Assembly: GCA_023231475.1 (NCBI GenBank)
Contig: JALJEE010001228.1
Span: 1 to 64,000, forward strand
Length of the DNA: 64,000 bases
From: Seison nebaliae
Lineage: Eukaryota > Rotifera > Pararotatoria > Seisonacea > Seisonidae
Reading direction: 5' to 3'
In this document: positions 39,323 through 52,200 of the stretch, piece after piece
How the letters are laid out: every line of letters begins with the position of its first letter
Position numbering within the stretch: position 1 is the first letter of the stretch
Position numbers and translations under genes: made by a program
The notes under the pieces: generated by a model
What the model was told of the DNA's origin: nothing
The model's input: the letters and a program-made list of their open reading frames with translations, nothing else
Databases searched by the model: none

Positions 39323-41124
39323 ATGTCGACGGAGGGGAAGAATTCGAACATCTCGAATGAAGCGGAAGAAGATGAAATGAAGAAAAAGTTCTTTTCCTCC
39401 AATTCCATTCTTCTATTATCCTAATAGAACCGTGTTGCCCACCAAAAACTTCCAAGCAAGAAATTCAGTATTGACGTTAAGAATTTGTGTTAAATAAAAG
39501 AAAATTCATTTTTTCCTTAGTGAACTGTTTCTAGTGGATCATATCCAGACAATTTATCATATTTTTGTTGCCATTCTCATTCTATTCGTGTGTAACACAT
39601 TCGCATTCGATTTGATTGAAGAAGGACGGTTCTTTCATTTTTCTGCTTTTTTTTTCAATTTTGACAAACATTTGAGAATTTCAGTCTTAATTTAGATTTC
39701 GATCTATTACGATGGGCGTTCGGTGATATTGTTCGTGTCTTGAAAATTTGGTGTGGAATGAAAATTTCCACTTTAATTCTCGTATATTCCTCTTATGTTG
39801 TATGGGTACATTGTCGTCATGTGAAGATGATAGATCGGATATTTTTAGGAATTTATATATTTTATCAAATCTCATTTTTTCTTGTACCAATTGTATTGAC
39901 ATATGATCAACAACGATTACCAGTGGCATCTGCATCAATCATAGTTTTAGAACAAGTTAATTTTCCCCATTCATTCAACTTCATTCAATAGAGAAACAGT
40001 TGAGATTGATGATGAAATCACATTCGTTTATTAGAGAAAATATTGGTAAAGTTTTGAGAAGGAAAGTTTGGGAGAAGAAGAAGAATAAAATTCCTTATTT
40101 TAATAATTATATATATTTCCTTTTTGCACCAACACTTATTTATCGAGACGAATATCCGAGAACGAAACAGATCCGATGGAATTTCGTCATGGCTAATTTC
40201 ACACAAGTCGTTGCATGTGTCTTCTTCCTCTATTATCTCTTCTCTCAATTTTGTCTTCCTGTTTTCAAAAATTTCAATGAAAATCATCTGACCCTTCACA
40301 AATTCATTCGTTCCATCTTTCTTAGCACACTACCTGGATCGTTATCTCTATTTATCAGTTTCCATTTTCTATTTTATTTATAAATGATTTTTCTTCATTT
40401 TAAATACATTCAGGTTTTTATTGTTTCCTTCATGCATGGTTGAATGCTTGGGCGGAAATGTTACGATTTGCAGATCGTCTTTTTTATAAAGTTTGTTTTT
40501 AAATTTTTTCAATAAATTAAAATTTTTCGTGATCGTTTGATTAATAGGATTGGTGGAATTCGACATCTTTTTCACAATATTATCGCAAATGGAATATCGT
40601 CGTTCATGATTGGCTATTCACTTACATCTACAAAGATGTATTTCTCATATTCCGAAAACGAACATTTTCCTTATTCGTCGTATTTGCAATTTCAGCATTA
40701 CTTCATGAATATGTTCTCGTTTTCGCTTTCGGTTTCTTCTATCCGGTGTTATTCGTCCTCTTCTTCGGACCAGGAGGTTCATTTAACATTTTTTAATTTT
40801 TTTTTTATTTTTACTTTTATTTTATTTTTTGTTAGTTTTATTCGTCTTTTTATCAAGACGCAAACCGAGAAGTTATTGGAACGTCATTATGTGGGTGGCT
40901 CTTTTCTCCGGTCAAGGTTTATTGATGTGTCTCTACTCCGTCGAATGGTATTCTAGAAGAAATTGTATGATTTCTGATGTTTACCTCTTTTTCTCATCAT
41001 TTATTTCTTTATTCTTTCGTCAATTCAGATTTGGCTCATCGATTTCATTAAACCACGATCATGGTTCTGTCAGAGTCCACGTACTCTCCACAACATCACT
41101 ACCAACACAACATCTATTGTCTAA
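39323..41124 (+). CDS. SOAT1: Sterol O-acyltransferase (ACAT/SOAT, MBOAT family), 464 aa
   Basis: Nine exons inferred: 39323-39387, 39428-39475, 39521-39628, 39685-39955, 40000-40357, 40414-40490, 40548-40776, 40836-40978, 41029-41124. Introns are 40-59 nt, phases agree, total 464 residues. It esterifies sterols with acyl-CoA in the endoplasmic reticulum. Family landmarks in order: [62 protein letters not shown], the FYKDWWNST motif, [15 protein letters not shown], the catalytic-His segment ISALLHEYV, then YWNVIMW and [11 protein letters not shown]. Multi-pass hydrophobic profile. It is shorter than vertebrate SOAT (about 550) at the N-terminus, and the ATG at 39323 is the best start because exon 1 joins in phase. 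NCKAP1 begins 173 bases downstream on the same strand. Confidence 0.9.
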
Positions 41125-41297
41125 TTTTATAGAACTATATTTTTTATTCATTTCCATTCAACATAACTTCTTTTTTATTTAATCGACAACTGAAACATTC
41201 TAAAGAAGAAAAAATTTTTTTTCAAAAAAACTCATCGAATTTTATTTATTCCATTAATATTTAACAGAATTCCATTCTATTTATATTAGTTGTGAGA

Positions 41298-44200
41298 ATG
41301 AGGTTGGATCTGTTGAAAGATCGAATTGCAGAGAGAATTTTAATTTTGAATGATATTTCCGTGGGATTATTAACGAGATTATATAACATCAAACTCAATT
41401 TACAAACGAATAATTATAAACCGCAAATTTTAAATGATAATAATCTGGATGGATTAAAGAAGGAAGTTGAGAAGAAATATCCACTCAATCATTCACAAGT
41501 CATCGATCTTTATCGACCATTAGTGACGAGACGGAATGAAATCCGAAAACAATTATCTTTATATTACGACACATTTTCGGATGTATTCGATTATCATATC
41601 AAATCGACGGAATTGTTAGCAGAGATTAATGTGGTTGAATTGTTGTTCAATTTGAAAACGACGACTCGATTGACGATGAGTTTTTTGAATTTCCTTTCAA
41701 ATTTCATTTGTGTTCATTTACTCTTCTCCACCATTCCCAATCGGAAATTAGTCACTACATTTTATATCGCTGTCGATATAGTGAATGATCATCGTCCTGA
41801 TGAATTACATCATAAATTGGAGCAATTCATTCACGAATATGAACGACCAATTGGTCAATTACAGAAAGAACTTTACACTTATTCCAACACATTCAAATTA
41901 TGTTTATCATCATTACGAGAATTATGTGGACAACGATTTGGATCCATCGACAAATGGAAGACATCATATTTATTCAATGTTACTATTAATGCACCACAAT
42001 TAGATACGATATCATTATATGATCATGTAGCATGGCAACTCATCGCACAATCGTCATTAGAGAAATGGATAATTTTAATAACAGTCGTTTGTCCAAAAAC
42101 TTTGGAGTCGGGAGATGTGGAAGATTGTCTTCGTTTAGCCGTTTCACCATATTCCTCTTTATGTATCTCATTATTTCGCGACGAATTATTACCTGCACCA
42201 CATGTGCACGCTTTCTTAATGGAACATTTATTCCATGAGAAGAATGAAATGAGAAGAATTCAAGATATGATTCGAGATGCTCATGTCGATTCAGTGAAAC
42301 GAGCAAATTATATTCATCTCGAACGACGTCATTATCTCATGAAACAATTGACGAATTTAGTGAATGTTTTTCGAGAGATGCCATCGGCTTTAGCACCTAA
42401 AGCACTTCTTTGTTATTCAGCCATTCAATATTCGATGGATGAAGCTATTTGGTTAATTCGTCATTATGAATGGACATTAACTCCTCAATCACTCGTATGT
42501 TTATCTCGTGGTGGTGTGGGAGCAGCATGTCAAAAGAATAGTTCAACAAATGTTCAAATGACATCTCAAATGATTGAGAGAAAGAAATCGGAAGTGTTAG
42601 ATAAATCTTTACCAAAACTTTTATATTTATGTGAAGAATTGAAATGTCTTTTACTTCAACATTCTTCCATTTCAACATCATCAATTATCCCATTATATTA
42701 TATTCGTCTACTTCAATCAAATCATTTCGTTTCACTCGTTCTTAATATCAAAACCATTTACGATTGTACAATTCGAGCGAATACATCGAGTTTTGGTGAG
42801 TCGACTATTCAAATCGTACCTAACGAACCATCAACCACATCGACAAAGAAAGTCAAATTGGATTATTATACCAATATTCTTTTCAATAATTTATTAACTA
42901 ATATTTATTGTTTGAATATCGAACGACATCAGGAGAATGATGAAAATAAGAATTTAGATGAGAGTTTAGATGAAGAGAATACCCTTCAACGAAATGGGAA
43001 ATCTGATGGAAATAAATCGCCATTACATCGTCATAATCAAGAATTAATCAAATCATATTCCATCGATTCATTACGATATCAGATATTGTGTTCATATCAA
43101 AAAAATCATGGAAATTTCGATGAGAATCGTGAGAGTTTAATGAGAATTTTGAATGAGATTGACACATATTCACTTTTGATTGAAACGAATTCGAAACAAT
43201 TGACAGATTTATGTGATTTATCCATTTTCTGTTTTTATGACGTTCAATTGAATACTCGTTTCCAATTATGCTTGAGAGATGTTCGACATTCATCATTCAT
43301 TATCGTCTTTCCATTAATCTGTCGACATTTCCTCAATTCCACTCATCGAATGTGTCCCGAAGAAATTGGAATGATTGGTGATCGTAGTTTTGCCACCGCC
43401 GATACATTTTTGACGGAGATATCTCGATCAATTCGAACTTATCTTTGTGATATTGCTGCCACACGCTGTATCGATACAGAACAACAAGAACAAGAAGCAT
43501 CAGCGGCTATAATCGCTTGTGATGAATTAACAGATTCATTAAATAATTTGCAAAAAGAAGCCAGTTTAAAAAAGAATACATTTAGAAGAGGAAAAAAGAA
43601 GAAGAAGAAACGACAAAATAATCATCATCAAATTGTTCATTCATTAGGATATCATTTTACTCGTTCTGATTTTTTAGTTCAGACAAACGAAGTAAGTAAT
43701 TCAGCAATTAATCGACTTTTCTCTGAAGCTCAAATGTCCACGAAAGATATCGGTTATTCATCCCAATCATTCCGTATGGAACATTTACATGACAATCTCA
43801 CTTATTTGAAACGACAACAATTCACTGATATGTTATCGTCTATAGCACAAGTGGATAAATTGAATGTTTGGACACAACAATTATCACCGTCCGATTATTT
43901 TGAACATTGGTTGGAAAGGAAATTGATTCGAATGGCGTCTGCCATATCAACTGATCGTCATCGAGATTTCCAAGATAATTTATGTTGTAAACGACCACAG
44001 AATCTTCTAAGAATTCTCATTCATTATATGGAGACTGTACAATTCGCTTCAAATCGGATTCGGGTAGATCTCAGTCCAATGTTATCCGATATTCTCTTAC
44101 AAGAAACACAGAAAGAAGATATTTTCAAATTGGAGACGATAACGGACATATTTGCCCGATTCTATCATCTCCGTATTATCGAAGGTGCAGCTGATGGTCT

Positions 44201-45699
44201 CGTTGTTTATTCGCGACATCGAGAATGTTTTGTCAATCTCCAACATATGATTCGACGATACAAAACTATCAATCTCAATGTCACGTCGAAAGAGAAGGAA
44301 AATAAAGACAATTCAAATTCAACTTCCAACTCATCAAATTCCACATCTCCTTTCAACACACCATACACTCCATCCTCCATATTATCATCGAATGTCAGTT
44401 CTGATGGGGCGATTAGAGGATGGACATTTTTCCCCTCTAAAATTCTTAAAGGATTTAAATTCGATGCGGAAGAATATACGAATTTCTATGAATTATTAGC
44501 ATTAGCGACCGTAATTGGCGTTTACGGGGTTGAATATATTTTCAATAAATTCTCCGAACATATTCGATTGCTTTGGAGACAAATGTTGGATTGTGTAGAG
44601 AATAATTCAGAGAGTATCTCTTCCTTCGCTAACAATTATACGGATCATGAACGGATGGAAGAGATTGTCAATAAAATGAAACAAATTCCTGATTTTCTTA
44701 TTCATCTCAAACACATCGGTTTATTACTTCATTTCAAACAATTATTACAAGCCGCAATTAAACGCGTCCTTCTTAAACGACAAACGTATTTATTGAAATC
44801 ATTAAATCAATTCCCATCGAAACCGTTTGATGATAATAATAAAAAACAAAATGTTTCTATTCTCTTTTCTATGTTTATTTAAAAATTTAATTATTTTCTC
44901 TTCTCTAATAATAGATGTTAATGGAACAATTGAAGTGTTCCGTTGGATTGACAAAGATGTTCGATCGTCTTTTTATTAAATATATTCAAACTCATTATGA
45001 AAATTATTCAAGTTCACTCTATTTATTCTATATGTGTTTCATTAGAATTTTTTTAGAAAAACAGAAATTAGAATTAATTCAATCAATTCTCTTATTTCTT
45101 GCTTCAACTATCAGATATTTAGCCGATGATCCAAAATCCATTTATCTACCATCATATGGTGCTCATTGTAACAATATTCATTGTATTGGCAGAGCATTGA
45201 ATTTCTTGGTGGAGAATATGAAATATGCTTGGAATATAACTAATGAAGATATTCTCTCATTCTCCGAACATTTTTTAGCAGTTTCTTTTTTTTTATCTCC
45301 AATCAATAATTAATAAACTTCTTTTGATTAGATGAGTTCGTTAAATATTCAACGATTAGGTTTCCAATCGGAAAGACGATTAAATTTATTCAATCAAACT
45401 CATCTCTTCCCCTCCATCAGTTCCCTCCAATTGAACTTCAATTCGAAATTCATGTCCATCAATTCAAATTTCACTCACTCCTTCACTACTCAACAACATT
45501 CGCTATTGAGAATTCGATATTCTCTTCTCATTCTTCTCGATCTGGTTCGTCTCCAATTTATTTACAAGAAAAATTTATTTATTTTTAGATCGTTAAAGAA
45601 TGTCCATTTCTTCATTTGAGTAATATCGAAATTTATCTGCCAACTCCTCTCCTCATCACAGCTTATAATTATTTGACAACTCAAGAATATTTATTTTAA
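41298..45699 (+). CDS. NCKAP1: NCKAP1/HEM (GEX-3), WAVE regulatory complex subunit, 1,414 aa
   Basis: Exons 41298-44852, 44915-45280, 45332-45544, 45589-45699; introns of 62, 51 and 44 nt; all phases agree. NCKAP1 (Nap1/HEM) pairs with CYFIP in the WAVE complex, which relays Rac signals to Arp2/3 actin assembly. Collinear family blocks include AERILILNDISVGLLTRLYNI at the N-terminus, LETLSRGD-position LDTISLYDHVAWQ, LFRDELLPA, LRRHYEW-type IWLIRHYEW, CDLSIFCFYD, STHRMCPEEIGMIGDRSF, and GAHCNNIHCIGRALN near the C-terminus, then VKECPFLHLSN. It is longer than the usual ~1,120 residues because of polar insertions (for example Asn/Glu-rich near 42900-43050, Lys-rich near 43590 and Ser/Asn-rich near 44290-44400). 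The open frame starts with GTG at 41292; the ATG at 41298 fits the family start. Its stop is one base from the stop of the convergent gene. Confidence 0.93.
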
Positions 45700-45700
45700 A

Positions 45701-48238
45701 TTAAACCCAACTGATACTGTTACTTGGGCTACTGGAAGAATTCTTATTATTAACCGAACTCTCATCCGATGACGATGAAGATTCATGAACGATCTCAATT
45801 CCTGATTTTGTCACTGCCAATTCATGATACGATTTACTAACATCATCATTGAATGAATTATCTTTGGAATGAACATTCTCATTGTTTGAATGAAAAGAAA
45901 ACATGTTCTCTGATAAATTCAATACATCTCCATGTTCACTATCTCCATGTTCATTCATATCTACATTCGTTGTCTTCTTGTCCATAGAAATGTTTTGGGA
46001 ATTATTTGAAATCGAATGAATTTTTTCTGCAGTTTTTTCTTCCGATTTCCAATTTCCAGAAATATTCATATCAGTTTCCATTTCCAATTGTTCCATATAA
46101 TTATTTATTTTTTCTCTAAATCGTTTTTCATCATTCTCAAGAACGTTCTCGTCAATTTCCTTTCCGTTCATTCCATCGAAATCCACGTTAATCTTTCCAA
46201 TCCGTTTCTCACTATCTGCTAATAATTTTGAGAAATGTTTATTTTCTTCCGTTATTAATCGATCATTATCATCATCTATTAAATTTCTTTTACTCATCAA
46301 TTTATCATCATCATTCTCGTCAATTGATATTTCTTCTTTTCTATTCACTTCAGTAAACTCATTTAATAAAACATCTTCGTCAATCACCGTCAATTTTTCT
46401 CTTAATAAATCGATATCGGTTTGAAGTTTATTCTCTTTTAATTCCATCGTTTGCATATGTGCCATTAACATATTTAACAGATCTTGATTAGGAGATGATT
46501 CTTTCCTTCGGGACGATTGTCTCCCGCTCATCAATCTCCCTGAAACGATTTCTTCAATTTCCTCTTTCGGAGTTTCTCGTTGAGTTTCAGCCAATCTCAA
46601 AGTCAAACTAAAATGAAAAAAATGTTTAAATTAATAACTTGAAAAAAATGTTAGAATAACATTTTCTTCTGATCTGTTAGACTATCAAAATCATCTTGTA
46701 ATTCATCGAATTTCTTATTTAATTCACGTAGTAAAAACCGTTTGTGATGGTTCTCCTTCTCCAACTCGTTCAATCGTTCTTCATATTCTTCAATTCTTTA
46801 AAAGTTCTTATTATCAAATCAAAGAATTAAAATGGATTAAAAACCTTTTTTCATAACGTTGAGTGTTTACCAAAAAATCTTTCTCTAATTGTTTCGATGA
46901 TAAATTAAATCGTTCGTTCAATTTAATTTTCTCTTCGTCGATCACTTGCTCCAATTCTTCCCCAAATAATTCTTCTTTCAATTTCAAATCATTCTCCTTC
47001 GAGAAAATTTCCTCTTGTCGCTTATTCAATTCATTTTCCCACGATCTCAATTCCGTTTCTTTCTTTCGATATCGTTCATGAGATTCATTGATAATTCTTC
47101 GACTATTACTCAAATCCGTTAAAATCTTCTCCTTCTCTTTAGCGAGACTTGAATATAATTTATCTTTTATTTCATCTTCTCGTTTGATGAGACGTTCCTC
47201 TTTCAGTCGAATCAATTGGAAACGTTTCTCATATTCTTTTTCTAACAAATCGATTTTCTTCTTATATTTCACTTCGTGTTCTCTCAATAATTCTTGTCTC
47301 ATCACATTCTTCTCATCTGTCAATCTTCTCCCAATTTCTTCCTCAACTTCTTTCTTCTTTTCACGTTGTAATTGTAATTTCATTAGAAATAATTGTTCGT
47401 TAGTCGACTCATAATCTTTGTTCTCTTTCACTTTGATCATATCATAACGTCGATCGATCTCTTTCAATTTCGCATCAATCGGTAACGCAACTTCCGAATT
47501 AGTTTTCGAATATTCAGTTAAAACTTTTGAAATGAATTTGAAAAAAAACGTTTGACGAAGTGGGATAGGAATCGAATATATGTCACTCATTTGTTTCTTC
47601 CCATTCCTCAAATTGTCGTCAAGAGTCAACTCGAAAGTTTTTGGGAATTGAATACTATTCTCCTCATTCACTAAAAGTACATCGAGAATATCAGACAGTT
47701 TGAATGAATTCAAATAATTCGTGTCACTAGAGAGCAATGCTTCTGGATCGAAAACTGAAGAGGTCAAAAGATATTTCCTCTCTTTCATATACATCGAAAT
47801 TAACCAGTTGAATATCATTTCCGTTCGATCCACCGTCGTACTTTGATTAGTGAATTGATTATTCTTCAAAATGATTTGTTGTCGAAGGAAAGCCCTCGTA
47901 TTCTCTACCGTTCCATCATTTCTCAATTCATTCAATAATTCTTCGTCTTTCTCATTCATCAAATTTTCCTTTTCTGTCAATTTATCGTTCGTTCTTGTGT
48001 CTGTGAATAATGTTGTAGTGCCATTGTGTGAAATGGATTCATTGATGGATCTTCCACCAATTCTATTGGAAGTAGAAGAAGTAATGGACGAATCGGAAGA
48101 TTTCACATCTTCACTCGAATATGTTGAGGGAGATAATGTGAAGGATAAAGATGACGACTTTGGGGAAATTTTCGATTTTCTCGTACTTTTACTTGTGGTG
48201 CTGGAAATCCGACTATATTCACTGGTAGAATCACTCAT
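45701..48238 (-). CDS. OFD1-like LisH coiled-coil protein, 811 aa
   Basis: Exons 48238-46845, 46795-46661, 46607-45701; introns of 49 and 53 nt; phases agree, 811 residues. After a Ser-rich N-terminus the region ~105-225 resembles the OFD1 N-terminus. LLNELRNDGTVENTRAFLRQQ parallels the OFD1 start; a LisH-like helix pair follows (NWLISMYMKERKYLLTSSVF), then SDILDVLLVNEENSI and LRQTFFFKFISKVLTEYSK. The remainder is a long charged coiled coil and an acidic Asn/Ser-rich tail. OFD1 proteins act at distal centrioles and centriolar satellites in ciliogenesis. Assignment is by pattern over ~120 residues; other LisH/coiled-coil centrosomal proteins (for example FOP-like) are possible. An AATAAA for this strand lies at 45690-45695, inside the last codons of NCKAP1. 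Confidence 0.6.
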
Positions 48239-48786
48239 TCTCCGATGGTTCCAATTGATTACTATGGTAATTGTTTATAATTTTATTCTTCTGATTTTTG
48301 ACTATTGTTCCTCTTCTTGAAGTTTTAATGATTTGCTTCATTTTAATTTTTAGCCTTCAATTCGATTAATTTCTATTAGTCATCAAAATTTTCGAATTTT
48401 ACATATAATTTATTCAAAGTTAAATATTAAAATTCTAATAATATGTATCTTATGATGATGTGAATAACACCCATAAAATACAATAGAACAGGATGAAATA
48501 TATGCAATATACTGGAACATTAATACGAATCGATATCATATAAAATAAGAACAAATTTATACTTTGAAAATTTTGAGAATATTTCAACGTTTCATAGGTG
48601 GAATCTCGTCTCCTATGTTCCTTGTTTAATCCATAAGGTGGTTTTGAGAAAGTGATATAAAAAAATATCATGAGAAGAATGACATATGGGCAGCATTTAA
48701 AGTAAACCTCCTCCGCAGTACATTATAAATATAATTTAAGTTTAAGAATTCAATTTTTATTTCGTCATCAATTTCGACAAAAAAAA
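48239..48786. other. Spacer between OFD1-like and pacifastin-like genes
   Basis: About 550 AT-rich bases upstream of both divergent genes. A minus-strand 73-codon frame (48450-48671) is not convincing. Confidence 0.4.
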
Positions 48787-49002
48787 ATGAAATTTTTACA
48801 ACTAATTTTCGCCATTTCCTTTTTGGTATTAAGTCATGCAATCAGTTTACGTCGACCATTAACCAAATGTTATTTGAAAGGACATCAATATGAAAGTGGA
48901 GATATGTTCAAGAACGATTGTAATATCTGTGGATGTAATTTGGGGAAAGTGATATGTACCCAGAGACAGTGCAATAATTTGGCAACCAGCGTTCTCATTT
49001 AA
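48787..49002 (+). CDS. Secreted pacifastin-like peptide, 71 aa
   Basis: ATG at 48787, preceded by an A-run. A signal peptide of about 18 residues (MKFLQLIFAISFLVLSHA) is followed by one six-Cys domain with Cys at 28, 45, 48, 50, 57 and 62. The part DCNICGCNLGKVICTQRQC has the pacifastin spacing C-N-x-C-x-C-x2-G-x3-C-T-x3-C. The first Cys-Cys gap (16 residues) is longer than the usual 9-12. Pacifastin domains are small serine-protease inhibitors of invertebrate body fluids; a single-domain VWC-like peptide is the alternative. A single exon is enough for the whole peptide. Confidence 0.7.
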   Translation: MKFLQLIFAISFLVLSHAISLRRPLTKCYLKGHQYESGDMFKNDCNICGCNLGKVICTQRQCNNLATSVLI

Positions 49003-49218
49003 ATAAACTCTCATGTCTCACATGTCAGACAAACACAATGGAGAGAATTATATTTTCAAATTATTTCAGGGAATTAATTTAACCAAAATATCTTTTCAAT
49101 TTTAAAAGTTATTTATTAATAAATTTTGATGCTATTCGAAAGAAATAAATATTTTAACTTCTCACATTTTTAAATGTAGTTAATGTTTAATTGTTCTTAT
49201 TATGTAATCTAGTTTTTC

Positions 49219-52200
49219 TTATCGTCGATATGGTTGATAAGGATTAGTCGTTCTTAATAGATAAGATTGGAGATCCAAATTAGAACTGTTGTTTGAACGA
49301 CGAAGATATTGATTCCAACTCTGGAGAATTTGCTGAGCAAGTGGCATCAAAGTGGAGTTCATTTGATGGTGTTGTTGATGGTGAGAGATGATGTTGTTAT
49401 TCGTCAAATTCATTCCATAAGTTCGTGGTTGTGTAGCAGGTAAGAATGAAGGAACGATTTTAGGAATATTATTTGATAATCGATTGCGAATATCCATATT
49501 AATTAAGGAATTTAAAGAAGATCGATAACGAATCTGATTCTGCATATTATTCAAAAGTAAATTTAAATTAATTTGATTAACATTCGGTGCTATCGTCGTA
49601 TGATAAGGGATATGTGACGAATGATAAAAACATTGATTATTTGAAATCGGTTTGGGATGATGAGATATTTGGGAATTAATGGAGGGAAACGGAATGAAAT
49701 TTCTTCCTATGGACGTCATTTTCCCGTATGATAAATCGGTAGAAGTTAACACTTTGTGAGTGGAAGATAATCGTTCAGAATTCTGTAATATCGATACCGG
49801 TTGATGAGGAGGAGGTTGTGAGAAGGTTGGCGGTTTTTCAAAATATATTTCCTGATTCGATTTCTCCATTTCAATATTCACCGGAAGTGGAATATAATTT
49901 GATGATTTGATCATTTTACTCTCTTCGAACAACGACGAATCAGGTGAAACATCGTCAATGGAACTTTTATCATTACAATCAATTGGCGATTGTCGAAAGT
50001 TTTCCAATCTTTTCCCTCTCATTGACGACATTGGGGAATCATCAATATTAGTTAAACTTTTATCGGAAGTCTAAAAAAGAGAAAATTAGAGAATGAAATG
50101 GATTTATTTCAACTAACCAATTCACTGAATTGTGATGATCTTGAATAATTCATGTTATTGTTATTACTATTACCATCGACAATATAATTATCATTTGGTT
50201 TCATCATGGATGGATAAGGAGGAATTTGATTCGCATATTGGGTGGAATAATGAGGTCGAACAGATTCGCTAACGGCATAATTAATTTTTTGATGATTCGT
50301 TCCAATTTGTAGGGAAGATATTTCCAATTCATCTTTTCCATTCAATGACCGATCATTCATTTCATTCTTTGACGATATATTCAACAAATTGTTATTGTTA
50401 TTGGTTGGAGACTCTTCGACCATCAACGGAGTGACTGACAATGGTTCACAAGATGATAGGGAAGATGATGGAAATGAATCACAAGACTTCACTTTCTGGA
50501 GACAATTACAATCGTTTTTCGTATGAATATCATTGAGATTGTAGAGAATTGGTTGATTCTCCAATTTATTTGACCTGCTGAAAAAAGAATATTTTAAATT
50601 TAGAATTTTTTTTTAGTAATTCAAATTTTAACCAATCATTAAATATTTGTGGGGGAATAAATAAAGATTGTTCTGATTTCAAATTCATTACACAACTTCT
50701 TCTCGAATCGCCGATATTGATGTTGTAATTGGGTGGCCACCATCGCTCTTGTTTGCTGAATGGTTCATAATTATTGACAAGTGATTTCCGATAATATTTC
50801 AGTAGAGTACGAGATCGTTCGATAAGTTCCGGATTAAAGACAGAGGATACTATCTTATCGAAGGGCAATCTTCGATATTTGTCGTTCGGATAAGATAGTG
50901 TTCCTTTCCTTACCATGAAATCGTTCATATGTCTGATCTTCCTGACATTTATGACAGTATCATCTGATGAACCATCATAATTATCATCAGTACTGGAGCA
51001 ATCGTTATCACTTTCATTCACATCTTCTTCCTCACACGATAAGATATCTAATTCACGATAATCTTTCTCAATCGGTCGACAATTTTGCGATTTCGTTCCA
51101 TTTCCTAAAGAGGTCAGATGTTGTAACATGCAATTTTTCATTGAGTCACTATTAGAGCAGAAATTGGATGTTCGACAATGAGCTAATGGTAAAGCGAAAA
51201 CATTTCGACTCGTTCGTAAAAGTAAATGTTGTTGATTGACTTGTTCAATGAATATTTGTCGACAACGTAAACATTTCGTACCGGCGATATCTGGTCGAGT
51301 ATATTCGAGACAATTATGTCGCATTAATCGATAATAGAAATGATCATTCCAGAAGGGTGTGTTAGCAAACGGATTCTTTAACAATAAATGTTTATAATTC
51401 AATTTGGCTCTCGATTGATATTTAGCACAATTGCCCGAATAATTCAAATGTTCGATATTTAATCCTGATTCATTATAAATATCATAATCTTTATCCGGTT
51501 CATCCATAATTCGAATAGTTACCTTTCCTGGATCAATCCAAATTCTGATATCTCGTTCAGTTGGATCATCATCTTCCTCATTCAATAATGAACCATCTAA
51601 ATCGGTACTATGAGAATCCATCCAATGACTAGCATTATTATTTGATAAATTCAAATTAAATCCACATGCTCGTTGGAGGAAATCATAAGTCTCTTTCGTT
51701 TGCTCTTTCAATCGATTCATTTTAATTTCATCTTCGAATCGCAATCTTGCTTTTGTTTCTTCATCTTCATATTGTCCCTCTAGTCCTTCTTTGATTAATT
51801 GATCTAATTCATCTTCCGATACTATACTGGGAGTGTTTTGTTTTGTTTCCGATTTATCATATTCATGATATTCATCATCGAATTCTTCAACGAAATCTGA
51901 ATTCTTCTGCTCTGACGGCCATTTCTGATTTGAATTAAATTCCTCCTCATCTTCTTTCTTTATGAGAACATTGTCATTTTCTATCGATTCTTCCGTTTGT
52001 CCATTACCGAATGAAGGATAAACTTCATTATTTTCAGGTATCTGTAAATAATAGTTACTGTTCATTCGGGAAATATCCATCAGATGGTTTTGATCAGATT
52101 TATTCATTTGAGAAGAACATTGGTCATTCATCGGGAAACACATAGGACTCTGATTATACAACCAAGAATTGGATTCATTCATTGATTGTGACATTGTCAT

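Noticed and set aside
41292-41297. NCKAP1 start at 41292
   Set aside because: The codon is GTG; the ATG at 41298 matches the family N-terminus.
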